Below are positions 1 through 5,504 of a DNA stretch of 10,655 bases, in pieces. The stretch is from Microbacteriaceae bacterium. GTDB lineage: Bacteria > Actinomycetota > Actinomycetes > Actinomycetales > Microbacteriaceae. Within the stretch, counting starts at the first letter, position 1; each line of letters begins with the position of its first letter. Location: positions 1 through 10,655 of the forward strand of contig CANKTR010000022.1 in NCBI GenBank assembly GCA_947486475.1, written 5' to 3'. The position numbers were made by a program, and so were the translations under genes. The notes below the pieces were generated by a model. The model had not been told where the DNA came from, did no database searches, and was given only the letters and a program-made list of their open reading frames with translations.

Positions 1-153
1 CGGATGGGATTCGCCTCCGTGCAGATCGATCACGCACTCGCCCTCGACGAAGACCGAGAACGCGGCGCCACCCGCCGGTTGGCCGTCGAGAATTGTGTCG
101 AAAGTGTCGCGAATGTGTTCGAACGACGACGCGGTGAAACCCTGGGTGCCCAT
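1..153 (-). CDS. Serine hydrolase, beta-lactamase/esterase-like, N-terminal fragment (cut by left edge)
   Basis: Only the first 51 codons are present; the gene continues beyond the left edge. The peptide starts MGTQGFTASSFEHIRDTF and contains GGAAFSVFVEGECVIDLHGG at residues 28-47. The pattern 'G-a-a-x-V-x-v-x-G-x-x-V-x-D-L-x-G-G' is typical of the N-terminus of class C beta-lactamase-like serine hydrolases (family also containing esterase EstB and D-aminopeptidases). In that family it precedes the catalytic SxxK motif, which is not in the window. So the fold is inferred from the N-terminal signature, and the substrate cannot be predicted. No signal peptide is visible, suggesting a cytoplasmic enzyme. 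The ATG at 153 has no Shine-Dalgarno, but a TAAACT hexamer ends 6 nt before it, which fits a leaderless message. Confidence 0.72.
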   Translation of the reverse strand, partial: MGTQGFTASSFEHIRDTFDTILDGQPAGGAAFSVFVEGECVIDLHGGESHP

Positions 154-159
154 GTCCCC

Positions 160-165
160 AGTTTA
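160..165 (-). promoter_or_regulatory. Candidate -10 box, leaderless promoter of the serine hydrolase gene
   Basis: On the minus strand TAAACT is followed by 6 nt (ggggac) and then the ATG at 153. The spacing would put the transcription start at the start codon. No convincing -35 box is seen. Confidence 0.4.
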
Positions 166-200
166 AGGTTTGAGCCGATTGGGCACGTATCGGGCACGGT

Positions 201-229
201 TTGGTTGGGGGCGCTCGCTTTGGTAATGT
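201..229 (+). promoter_or_regulatory. Candidate sigma-70-type promoter for tRNA-Lys
   Basis: TTGGTT (201-206) and TAATGT (224-229) are separated by 17 bp, the usual housekeeping spacing. Transcription would begin near 236, about 17 nt before the mature tRNA 5' end. Confidence 0.5.
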
Positions 230-235
230 GGTGAC

Positions 236-251
236 TTGCGCGTAAGCGCAA
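236..251 (+). other. Hairpin in the tRNA-Lys 5' leader
   Basis: TTGCGC (236-241) and GCGCAA (246-251) form a perfect 6-bp stem closed by GTAA, a GNRA-type tetraloop. It ends one base before the mature tRNA 5' end at 253. It would occupy nearly all of the predicted precursor leader and could influence RNase P processing or folding; that role is inference. Confidence 0.4.
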
Positions 252-252
252 C

Positions 253-328
<76 letters not shown>

Positions 329-382
329 GATAGAGACGGACTAGTTACCAGTGTTTAGGCGGGTTGCCATTTCGACCGTGTT

Positions 383-1354
383 TCAGCGTGTGTTGATTAC
401 CGAGACCGAGTCGGCTTGAGAGTTGACGACGTAGGCCTTGCCGCCACGAGGTTTGAACGCTATCGATTTTGGCCAGTCGCCAACGAGAATTGTGTCGGTC
501 ACCCCGCGCGTTGCAACGTTAATGACCGAGACGGAGTCGTCGAAGATATTGGCGACCCAGATTTTTCGGCCGTTGGGGCTGATCGCGATGGCTTGCGGAC
601 CATCCCCGACGGGAATTGTGTTGGTCACTTGCCCGCGCGCACCGGCGATTAGGGACACCGTGTTGTCACTGTTGTTGGTGACGTAGATTTTTCGACCGTC
701 AGCGCTAATTGCCAACTCGGAAGGCCAATTCCCAACGAGAATTGTGTCGGTAACGACGCGCGTTGCCACGTTGATGACCGAGACGGAGTCGCTGGACCAG
801 TTGGCCACGTAGGCCTTCTTGCCGTTGGGACTGATTGCTATGGCGTGCGGACCATCCCCGACGGGAATTGTGTTGGTCACTTGCCCTCTCGCCAGTGTGA
901 TGATGGACACCGTGTCATCTCTGTTGTTGGCGACGTAGATTTTTCGGCCGTTCGGGCTGATTGCTAACGATTGCGGACCATCCCCGACGGGAATTGTGTT
1001 GGTCACATCGCCCGTTGCAACGCTAATTTCGGACACGGTGTCGCTGTCGGTGTTGGCGACGTAAACCTTTTGGCCGTTGGGACTGATTGCTATGGCGTGC
1101 GGACCATCCCCGACGGAAATGGTGTCGGACACGTAATCATCGACAACGTTGATCGCGGTAACGGTGTCTCCCCAGGTGTTGGCGACGTATGCTTTTCTGC
1201 CGTTTGGGGTGATTGCCATAGCACGGGGGGAGTCGCCGACGAAAATCGTGCCCACCACAACGGGCACCGCAGACACCGGCGTGGTGACTGGATTCACCGC
1301 TACTAAGGCGAGCGCGGCAAGGGACAGCGCAGCGCGCCTAACCATTAGGACCAT
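383..1354 (-). CDS. Secreted seven-bladed YVTN-family beta-propeller protein
   Basis: The protein has 323 residues. Residues 1-29 form a signal peptide: basic MVRR, a hydrophobic A/L stretch, and a likely cleavage site after PVSA. The rest is seven tandem repeats of about 42 residues following the pattern V-T-x-T-I-x-V-G-(D/N)-x-P-x-x-(I/L)-A-(I/F)-(S/T)-x-x-G-(R/K)-K-x-(Y/W)-V-x-N-(9 residues)-V-x-x-I, the YVTN repeat. Seven repeats fill the mature chain, so a complete seven-bladed propeller is expected. No LPXTG motif or C-terminal membrane segment is present, so it is probably secreted or loosely wall-associated. YVTN propellers are usually surface or binding proteins; no catalytic motif is seen and the ligand is unknown. 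The start at 1354 follows GGAG by only 4 nt; the Met at 1345 is an alternative. It appears monocistronic. Confidence 0.88.
   Translation of the reverse strand: MVLMVRRAALSLAALALVAVNPVTTPVSAVPVVVGTIFVGDSPRAMAITPNGRKAYVANTWGDTVTAINVVDDYVSDTISVGDGPHAIAISPNGQKVYVANTDSDTVSEISVATGDVTNTIPVGDGPQSLAISPNGRKIYVANNRDDTVSIITLARGQVTNTIPVGDGPHAIAISPNGKKAYVANWSSDSVSVINVATRVVTDTILVGNWPSELAISADGRKIYVTNNSDNTVSLIAGARGQVTNTIPVGDGPQAIAISPNGRKIWVANIFDDSVSVINVATRGVTDTILVGDWPKSIAFKPRGGKAYVVNSQADSVSVINTR
470..1100 (-). repeat. In-gene tandem repeats: 126-bp blades with a 252-bp two-blade superperiod
   Basis: The propeller gene repeats at 126 bp (one blade). Every second blade is also unusually alike. The stretch starting at 471 (ccaacgagaattgtgtcgg, then cgcgcgttg and gaccgagacggagtcg) recurs at 723. 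The stretch from 595 (gcggaccatccccgacggga, then attgtgttggtcacttgccc) recurs at 847. Both offsets are exactly 252 bp. This implies duplication of a two-blade unit, or gene conversion between blades, after the original single-blade amplification. Confidence 0.85.
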
Positions 1355-1408
1355 GTTTCTCCATGACGTTTTCGAAGTTTGATGAACCTAGATTAGGGTT
1401 CCTGAACA

Positions 1409-1414
1409 AGTTTA
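1409..1414 (-). promoter_or_regulatory. Candidate -10 box of the beta-propeller gene
   Basis: On the minus strand the sequence is TTGATAAACTTG; TAAACT would start transcription near 1402, leaving a leader of roughly 48 nt before the GGAG-preceded ATG at 1354. No clear -35 box. The same GATAAACT octamer occurs before the second TetR gene and before the LysE-type gene. Confidence 0.3.
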
Positions 1415-1515
1415 TCAATCGTCGTGTTCGAGCCACCCGGGGGATTCCCCGTTACAGAGGTTCCGTTGCGCATCGTGACACTTCCGCGGACGTTACAGCG
1501 CAAAGCGGTGGAAAC

Positions 1516-2148
1516 CTAGTTTTCGAGTGGGCGGGATGTGACCGCGCGAGCCGCGTCGGGACTCAGGCTCCAAATCGCGAGGGCGATTTCGAGTGACACG
1601 TCGGCGTCCGCTGGTGAAAGCTCGTGTGTCGCGTGAACCCCATGCAAAATCCCGGCAACACAGTAGGCAAAAAGGTGAACTCGTTTGTCGAATTCAACGT
1701 TGCTAAAGTGCCCGCGGCGCGCCATCGCTTCGGCTGTTGGGCGCGAGTCCGCCATCAGAGCGTCAATCACAAAACCCGGGTTGTCGAGCGTCTTTCCGAG
1801 GATCTGGCTCAACAGTGGATGTGTTTGCTGGACGCGGAACAGTTTTCGACAGACGTCAATCACGACGTCGAGGCTTTCTCCTGTCGGTCTGCCGTCACGT
1901 GCCCACTCGAGCCATTCCCGAAAAATCTGGGCGAGAGCTTGGCTGAACATTGCCTCTTTGCTGCCGAAGTGGTTGTAGATCGTCGTGGGGGATACCTGGG
2001 CGTGAGCCACGAATTGTTCCACCGTCGCATGAGGGCCGATCTCCGCGAGCACGTGCTGAGCAGAACGGATTAGCGACGCCCGATTGCGCGTGGTCGCCGC
2101 GGACAACTGACCGCCGTCGTTCTCGCGGGATTGTGGGGTTTCCGCCAT
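1516..2148 (-). CDS. TetR/AcrR-family transcriptional regulator (first of three)
   Basis: A 210-residue protein, normal length for TetR repressors. The N-terminal DNA-binding domain covers about residues 22-70. Helix 1 is RASLIRSAQHVLAEIG, and the helix-turn-helix at 43-62 is ATVEQFVAHAQVSPTTIYNHF followed by GSKEAMFSQAL, the most conserved TetR segment. Residues 75-205 are a helical ligand/dimer domain too variable to indicate an effector. The gene is divergent from a small membrane protein gene (2293), the usual arrangement of a TetR repressor with its target, so it may control that gene and itself. The ATG at 2148 has a minus-strand TACAAT 6 nt upstream, and an imperfect inverted repeat sits at 2160-2182. 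GAGGA directly abuts the ATG, too close for normal Shine-Dalgarno use, so a leaderless mRNA is likelier. It is not obviously related to the other two TetR proteins beyond the DNA-binding domain. Confidence 0.9.
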   Translation of the reverse strand: MAETPQSRENDGGQLSAATTRNRASLIRSAQHVLAEIGPHATVEQFVAHAQVSPTTIYNHFGSKEAMFSQALAQIFREWLEWARDGRPTGESLDVVIDVCRKLFRVQQTHPLLSQILGKTLDNPGFVIDALMADSRPTAEAMARRGHFSNVEFDKRVHLFAYCVAGILHGVHATHELSPADADVSLEIALAIWSLSPDAARAVTSRPLEN

Positions 2149-2154
2149 TCCTCA

Positions 2155-2160
2155 ATTGTA
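2155..2160 (-). promoter_or_regulatory. Candidate -10 box (TACAAT) of the first TetR gene, leaderless
   Basis: On the minus strand TACAAT is followed by tgagga and then the ATG at 2148. It is one mismatch from TATAAT, and the 6-nt gap places the transcription start at the start codon. Confidence 0.5.
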
Positions 2161-2182
2161 TGAAGTCGGGGCGGACCTTCAT
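2160..2182. promoter_or_regulatory. Candidate TetR operator (inverted repeat)
   Basis: ATGAAG (2160-2165) and CTTCAT (2177-2182) are perfect inverted 6-mers separated by 11 nt. The match extends with one indel (TC against GAC). It lies over the spacer and -35 area of the predicted TetR promoter, so a bound repressor would block its own transcription. Operator function is inferred. Confidence 0.38.
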
Positions 2183-2292
2183 GGTTAACGGTTGCGCTTT
2201 GGACAACGGCTTCGTGATGTGTTTTGACCCCAATCCCCGCGTCGGCGGACGTTGTGGCTTGACGGTCGCCGTCTTTGCTGACACGGTTAGGT

Positions 2293-2634
2293 ATGGTCAA
2301 ACAGCGTTCGAACACGACAGCCTTGGTACTCGCGATTGCCAGCGCGGTGGTGACTCCCGTGTTGTTGTTTGTCGAATTTTCCGGCCTGATTTTGGTCGGA
2401 ATGATTCTGTACGAACCCTCGAATTCGGTTGTCATCAAGTTGATCGCGGTGGCCGCCCTCATTCTCGTCGCCATCCTGGCTCTCGTGTTGCCGCTGTTCG
2501 CGTTTTTCTCCAACTCGCGCGCGGCGTCGCGGGTAATTGCGGGGCTTGTGCTGGCGGGTTGGGCGGCCGCTCAGTTGTACCTCGTCGGGATGCTTTTCGG
2601 GGTGTGCAGCTTCGAGGGTTGTTTCCCCGCCTGA
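2293..2634 (+). CDS. Small integral membrane protein, unknown function
   Basis: The 113-residue protein is strongly hydrophobic. Apparent membrane segments are around residues 9-40 (one long or two short), 46-72 and 80-104, with a basic MVKQR start and SNSRAASR between the last two segments. The tail is CSFEGCFPA with two cysteines five residues apart. I do not recognise a family. The gene is divergent from the first TetR regulator and may be its target. It ends 4 bp from the stop codon of the convergent second TetR gene. I chose the ATG at 2293; a TTG at 2275 would add six residues. Neither has a good Shine-Dalgarno, so the start is uncertain. Confidence 0.75.
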   Translation: MVKQRSNTTALVLAIASAVVTPVLLFVEFSGLILVGMILYEPSNSVVIKLIAVAALILVAILALVLPLFAFFSNSRAASRVIAGLVLAGWAAAQLYLVGMLFGVCSFEGCFPA

Positions 2635-2638
2635 CCGC

Positions 2639-3391
2639 TCAGAGTTCTTCGCCCTCGATGAAACGAATCACATTGCTGTGGTGTGTGGCCATGACATGGT
2701 CCCGCAGGGCGAGCGCTTCCGCGGTGGATCGTGACGGTGCGTGCGAACCAGCGCCCCAGACCGCGGAACCGAGCGTCGACATCGCAACGCTGGCGGTGAG
2801 TTCGACAAGCCGTGGGTCTCCGAGATAGCGAGCCCGATCGAAGTTGTCTTCGGTGAGTTCGATTTCTGTCACGCTGCCGGTCTTCACATCGAGAATCAGC
2901 TGCGCGAGTCGGCTCAAGTTCAATTCGAACCCGAGCGTCATTCGCGCGCGGAACAGTTCGTTGAATTCGACCGGGTTTTCGAGAGTCAGATCGGGATAGT
3001 TGAGGACGACCATCCAGCCCGGCCGTTCTAGTGCGAATTGAACCTGGGTGGTCATCCATGCTCGAAGTCGTTCTTGAGGATCATGTGGTGCCTCGGCAAC
3101 TCCTCGTGCCATGGCGTCCACGTAAAGGTCGTACACCGTCGACGCCGCCTCGGCGATGAGGCCGCCTCGGGAACCGAAGTAATGGTTGATCATGGCCATC
3201 GTATAGCCGAGCTTGTCAACGACTTCTTTGTGTCGAAATCCCCCGGGACCGAGTGTTCCGAATTCTTCGATTGTCAGATATAGAAACTTTTCCCTGGTAG
3301 ATGGCTGGGCGATTCCGCTAATTGCACGCCAGAAGGTTTCATCAAGACTCTCTGCGACGCGAGGGGATGTGCCTGCTTGCGGTCGAGCCAT
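2639..3391 (-). CDS. TetR-family regulator (second), divergent from the surface-protein gene
   Basis: A 250-residue protein, slightly long for TetR. Residues 1-31 are an extra N-terminal arm. The DNA-binding domain covers 32-82: STREKFLYLTIEEFG, then a helix-turn-helix near 50-73 ending INHYFGSRGGLIAEA. The remainder is a helical effector domain with YPDL and LDVKTGS. Its paralogue at 4631-5389 aligns without gaps over the first 75 or more residues and shares YP-x-L and D-(V/I)-x-TGS later. I chose ATG 3391 over the upstream ATG at 3430 because the paralogue's GTG falls at the same alignment position and a TAAACT box lies 7 nt upstream. It is divergent from the LAKTG surface-protein gene, with an AT-rich inverted repeat between them. 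The likely role is a repressor of that gene; the ligand is unknown. Confidence 0.88.
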   Translation of the reverse strand: MARPQAGTSPRVAESLDETFWRAISGIAQPSTREKFLYLTIEEFGTLGPGGFRHKEVVDKLGYTMAMINHYFGSRGGLIAEAASTVYDLYVDAMARGVAEAPHDPQERLRAWMTTQVQFALERPGWMVVLNYPDLTLENPVEFNELFRARMTLGFELNLSRLAQLILDVKTGSVTEIELTEDNFDRARYLGDPRLVELTASVAMSTLGSAVWGAGSHAPSRSTAEALALRDHVMATHHSNVIRFIEGEEL

Positions 3392-3398
3392 GCCCGAC

Positions 3399-3404
3399 AG
3401 TTTA
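3399..3404 (-). promoter_or_regulatory. Candidate -10 box (TAAACT) of the second TetR gene, leaderless
   Basis: On the minus strand GATAAACT is followed by gtcgggc (7 nt) and the ATG at 3391. The spacing fits a leaderless transcript and supports that start over the ATG at 3430. No consensus -35 box. Confidence 0.42.
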
Positions 3405-3460
3405 TCGCCCTCACGCGACCTAAACCGCATTCGCGCCGGACGCGCAGAAAAAGCACACGT

Positions 3461-3481
3461 AATAATTAACTAAAAATTATT
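3461..3481. promoter_or_regulatory. Candidate TetR operator upstream of the surface-protein gene
   Basis: AATAATT (3461-3467) and AATTATT (3475-3481) are a perfect 7-bp inverted repeat with a 7-nt spacer (aactaaa). This 21-bp dyad has typical TetR-operator size. It sits in a sharply AT-rich island (about 3458-3495) within otherwise GC-rich DNA and overlaps the position expected for the -35 box of the surface-protein promoter. The divergent TetR, its paralogue, or both could bind. Palindromes arise more easily in AT-rich DNA, which lowers confidence. Confidence 0.45.
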
Positions 3482-3488
3482 TAAAAAA

Positions 3489-3497
3489 TGATAGTGT
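3489..3497 (+). promoter_or_regulatory. Candidate extended -10 promoter of the surface-protein gene
   Basis: TGATAGTGT fits an extended -10 (TGn followed by TAGTGT at 3492-3497). Transcription would start near 3504, giving a leader of about 36 nt that contains AAGGAG (3527-3532), 7 nt before the ATG at 3540. No good -35 box is seen, consistent with an extended -10 element. Confidence 0.4.
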
Positions 3498-3539
3498 CGC
3501 GTTAAGTACTCCCCACCCCAACTTCTAAGGAGAAACACA

Positions 3540-4550
3540 ATGTCAGTCAATCGTATTCTCGCCGCCGCGGCGCTCGCAATGACAGGCTTATTGTTCACGC
3601 CTGCCGCGGCGAATGCTGCCGCCCCCTGGTCAACCGATTACTATAGCGACAATTACCTTTGGATATCCAGCAATGGCCTTGATTTTTACAATACAACCGA
3701 TGAGGTCGACACCTTCGCGTCGCAGTTTTACAAGTCTGGGCTATTGAGACTTAGCGATGGAGCTGCGTCCGAGGAATCATCCGGGGGCTGGTGCACCGAC
3801 CCGATCACCCCCGGAACCGTTCAGTTTGTGGGCGCCGACACGATTATCACCTGCGCCCCCCACACAATTGGCGTTGGACAGTCGGGTGCCGGTTTGACCG
3901 GCACCGTCGAAATTCGAATCCTGCACGATATCGACGTCATGCGGTTGTTCTTCACGGTGGAGAATTCGACGGGATCCGACATCACCGTTCCCGTGGTTTA
4001 TTCGAACGTCCAATGGGAAGACACGGCCGACAACGGCGTCTCGTCGAGTGGAGCGTCGGGTGATGGGACGAGTGAATTTACTCTGGGCTCTGAAGACACC
4101 TGGGTGATTACCACGGACGACTCAGGTAACATGCCATCGGCTGTTGTTTGGGCCGCCGCGGGTGACACAACCTTCACGGTTTCCGGCGACTCGGGTGATA
4201 TCGACATCCGAGTGGCGGAGGCGACGACGTTCGAGGCTGGCGCGTCACGGTATTACGCCAATTTCTTGCAGATGGAAACGCCCACTGCGCAAACAGACAC
4301 AGCGATGAATGCGGCTATCGCTGACCTTGCTGATTCTCTCGCGACGCGATACACGGCTCTCACCGCGGAGTTGTCGGTCGGCATGCCCGCCGGAATCGAC
4401 GTCGAGGGCTGGACTTCATCGTCGCCTGACTCCGAACCTTTGGCTAAAACCGGGTCCGACGGCGCGGTCCTGGCGGGAAGTGCGGTCCTCGCCGCGCTGC
4501 TTGCAACACTGGCCGTGGTCGCACGGAAAACTCGACGCCAGCGTTCCTAA
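3540..4550 (+). CDS. Sortase-anchored (LAKTG) cell-surface protein, unknown function
   Basis: The protein has 336 residues. Residues 1-26 are a signal peptide (MSVNRILAAAALAMTGLLF, cleavage likely after AAANA). The C-terminus has LAKTG at 301-305, a hydrophobic span at about 309-328 and the basic tail RKTRRQRS, a complete cell-wall sorting signal. LAXTG is the motif recognised by class E sortases of high-GC Gram-positives. The exported part is rich in D, S, T and G, looks mainly beta-stranded, and has two cysteines (85 and 105) that could form a disulfide. Residues 253-278 look helical, followed by an S/P-rich stalk before LAKTG. I recognise no catalytic motif or named domain. The start is clear: AAGGAG with 7-nt spacing. 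It lies between two paralogous TetR genes and is followed by a terminator at 4566, so it is a single-gene transcript, probably repressed until a signal arrives. Confidence 0.85.
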   Translation: MSVNRILAAAALAMTGLLFTPAAANAAAPWSTDYYSDNYLWISSNGLDFYNTTDEVDTFASQFYKSGLLRLSDGAASEESSGGWCTDPITPGTVQFVGADTIITCAPHTIGVGQSGAGLTGTVEIRILHDIDVMRLFFTVENSTGSDITVPVVYSNVQWEDTADNGVSSSGASGDGTSEFTLGSEDTWVITTDDSGNMPSAVVWAAAGDTTFTVSGDSGDIDIRVAEATTFEAGASRYYANFLQMETPTAQTDTAMNAAIADLADSLATRYTALTAELSVGMPAGIDVEGWTSSSPDSEPLAKTGSDGAVLAGSAVLAALLATLAVVARKTRRQRS

Positions 4551-4565
4551 TTGCAACACGTGAGG

Positions 4566-4591
4566 GGGTCGGGGTAAAGCTCCGGCCCTTT
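4566..4591 (+). terminator. Rho-independent terminator of the surface-protein gene
   Basis: GGGTCGGGG (4566-4574) pairs with CTCCGGCCC (4580-4588), nine pairs including two G-U, with loop taaag and a short T run (4589-4591). It starts 15 nt after the stop codon. Confidence 0.65.
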
Positions 4592-4604
4592 CGCTGTGTA
4601 TAAA

Positions 4605-4624
4605 TCCTTCGACGGCGCGAAGGA
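4605..4624 (-). terminator. Terminator of the third TetR gene
   Basis: TCCTTCG (4605-4611) and CGAAGGA (4618-4624) form a perfect 7-bp stem with a 6-nt loop. On the minus strand it is followed by tttata. It lies 6 nt past the stop codon of the TetR gene ending at 4631, between the two convergent genes. Confidence 0.55.
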
Positions 4625-4630
4625 GCCTAG

Positions 4631-5389
4631 TCAACGACCTTTGGCCGTGATAATGATCTCGTCGATGTGATTCTTGATGGTGAAGTTCACGGCGATTTTG
4701 GGGACATCGAGCGTCCAGAAACTTTTTGTCGACAGGTGCGAACCGCTCACCCACATCTGAATACCGTGCGCCGCCCACGAGATGCTGGTGGCCGCCAAGA
4801 ACTCGGTGGCGTTGATCACTGCCTTGTCAATCGAGGGGTAGGTGTGTTCGTCATAGTCGAATGGATTCGTGGAACCGGTCCGGATGTCGACAACAAGATC
4901 CGTTAGTATCGCCAGGTGGTACTCCAGGTTTCGACGCATTTCATCACCGTATGTCTCGTCCAATTGAATGCGGACGGGTTCGGACAGAGTCGGATATTGA
5001 ACCAGAAGCGCGACCGGACCCATCCGCATCGCCCACTCGATCTCGGCGTTGAGGTAGGCCCGAAGTCGCTTTTCACCGGTGCCTTTGGTGCGGCGAATTG
5101 TGCTGATTCCACAGCGTGACCAATCCCGAAAGGCCCAAATCGTTGCCTCGGTGATGAGGCCGTCACGGCTACCGAAGTGGTACGGAATCATCGACTGCTT
5201 GACCTGCAACCGATCACACACGATTCGCGCGTTGAAATCAGACGGTCCTGATTTGACCATTTCGTCGATGGCGAGAAGAATGAGCCGTTCGCGCGTCCCG
5301 ATGTCGTTCCCCATCAATTCCTTCACTCCGTTGAGTGCGGGCGAGAGGTGAAGTTCGGGCACGGGGGCATCGAGGCGGGGGCGAGGCAC
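4631..5389 (-). CDS. TetR-family regulator (third), paralogue of the second
   Basis: With the GTG at 5389 the protein has 252 residues, against 250 for its paralogue. The DNA-binding domain is at about 32-82: GTRERLILLAIDEM, then a helix-turn-helix ending MIPYHFGSRDGLITEA. GTRE and FGSR fall at exactly the same residue numbers (31-34, 72-75) as STRE and FGSR in the other protein. The effector domain shares YPTL and VDIRTGS with the paralogue's YPDL and LDVKTGS. The open frame extends upstream to a GTG at 5449, but the gap-free N-terminal alignment and a TATGCT box 6 nt upstream favour 5389. An ATG at residue 26 of this protein, with GAAGGA in front, is a second alternative. A palindrome at 5413-5431 is a likely autoregulatory operator. 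It is convergent with the surface-protein gene. Confidence 0.86.
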   Translation of the reverse strand: MPRPRLDAPVPELHLSPALNGVKELMGNDIGTRERLILLAIDEMVKSGPSDFNARIVCDRLQVKQSMIPYHFGSRDGLITEATIWAFRDWSRCGISTIRRTKGTGEKRLRAYLNAEIEWAMRMGPVALLVQYPTLSEPVRIQLDETYGDEMRRNLEYHLAILTDLVVDIRTGSTNPFDYDEHTYPSIDKAVINATEFLAATSISWAAHGIQMWVSGSHLSTKSFWTLDVPKIAVNFTIKNHIDEIIITAKGR

Positions 5390-5395
5390 TCCGTG

Positions 5396-5401
5396 AGCAT
5401 A
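5396..5401 (-). promoter_or_regulatory. Candidate -10 box (TATGCT) of the third TetR gene, leaderless
   Basis: On the minus strand TATGCT is followed by cacgga and the GTG at 5389. The 6-nt gap is the same leaderless geometry as the other two TetR genes. No consensus -35 box. Confidence 0.42.
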
Positions 5402-5412
5402 GCAACCAATCC

Positions 5413-5431
5413 GTACTAAATTGGTTAGCAC
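5413..5431. promoter_or_regulatory. Candidate TetR operator upstream of the third TetR gene
   Basis: GTACTAAATTGGTTAGCAC is an imperfect 19-bp dyad: GTnCTAA, a 5-nt centre, and TTAGnAC, with six of seven arm positions paired. It covers the -35 region relative to the TATGCT -10 box, so binding would block the TetR promoter. It differs in sequence from the AATAATT dyad upstream of the surface-protein gene. Confidence 0.48.
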
Positions 5432-5457
5432 TTCAGTTTTTAGTTGCACCCACGCGA

Positions 5458-5483
5458 ATGCCCGAACTACACGGTCCGGGCAT
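5458..5483 (-). terminator. Hairpin, probable terminator of the sigma/membrane-protein operon
   Basis: ATGCCCG (5458-5464) and CGGGCAT (5477-5483) form a perfect 7-bp stem with a 12-nt loop, 21 nt past the stop of the membrane-protein gene. There is no T run on the minus strand, so it would be a U-poor hairpin terminator. Confidence 0.4.
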
Positions 5484-5504
5484 CCGCATGAAACGGTGCG
5501 TCGA

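Noticed and set aside
470..1200. Regularly spaced repeats resembling a CRISPR array
   Set aside because: The 126-bp period is that of the beta-propeller blades, in frame and with synonymous-type differences; there are no short identical repeats with unique spacers.
1950..2828. Long plus-strand open frame (292 codons)
   Set aside because: It runs antisense through two TetR genes and across the frame of the membrane protein. Its translation is R/G/S-rich low complexity with no domain, typical of the complement of GC-rich genes.
5390..5449. N-terminal extension of the third TetR protein from GTG 5449
   Set aside because: The stretch includes the palindrome and -10 box and has no counterpart in the paralogue, whose start aligns with GTG 5389.
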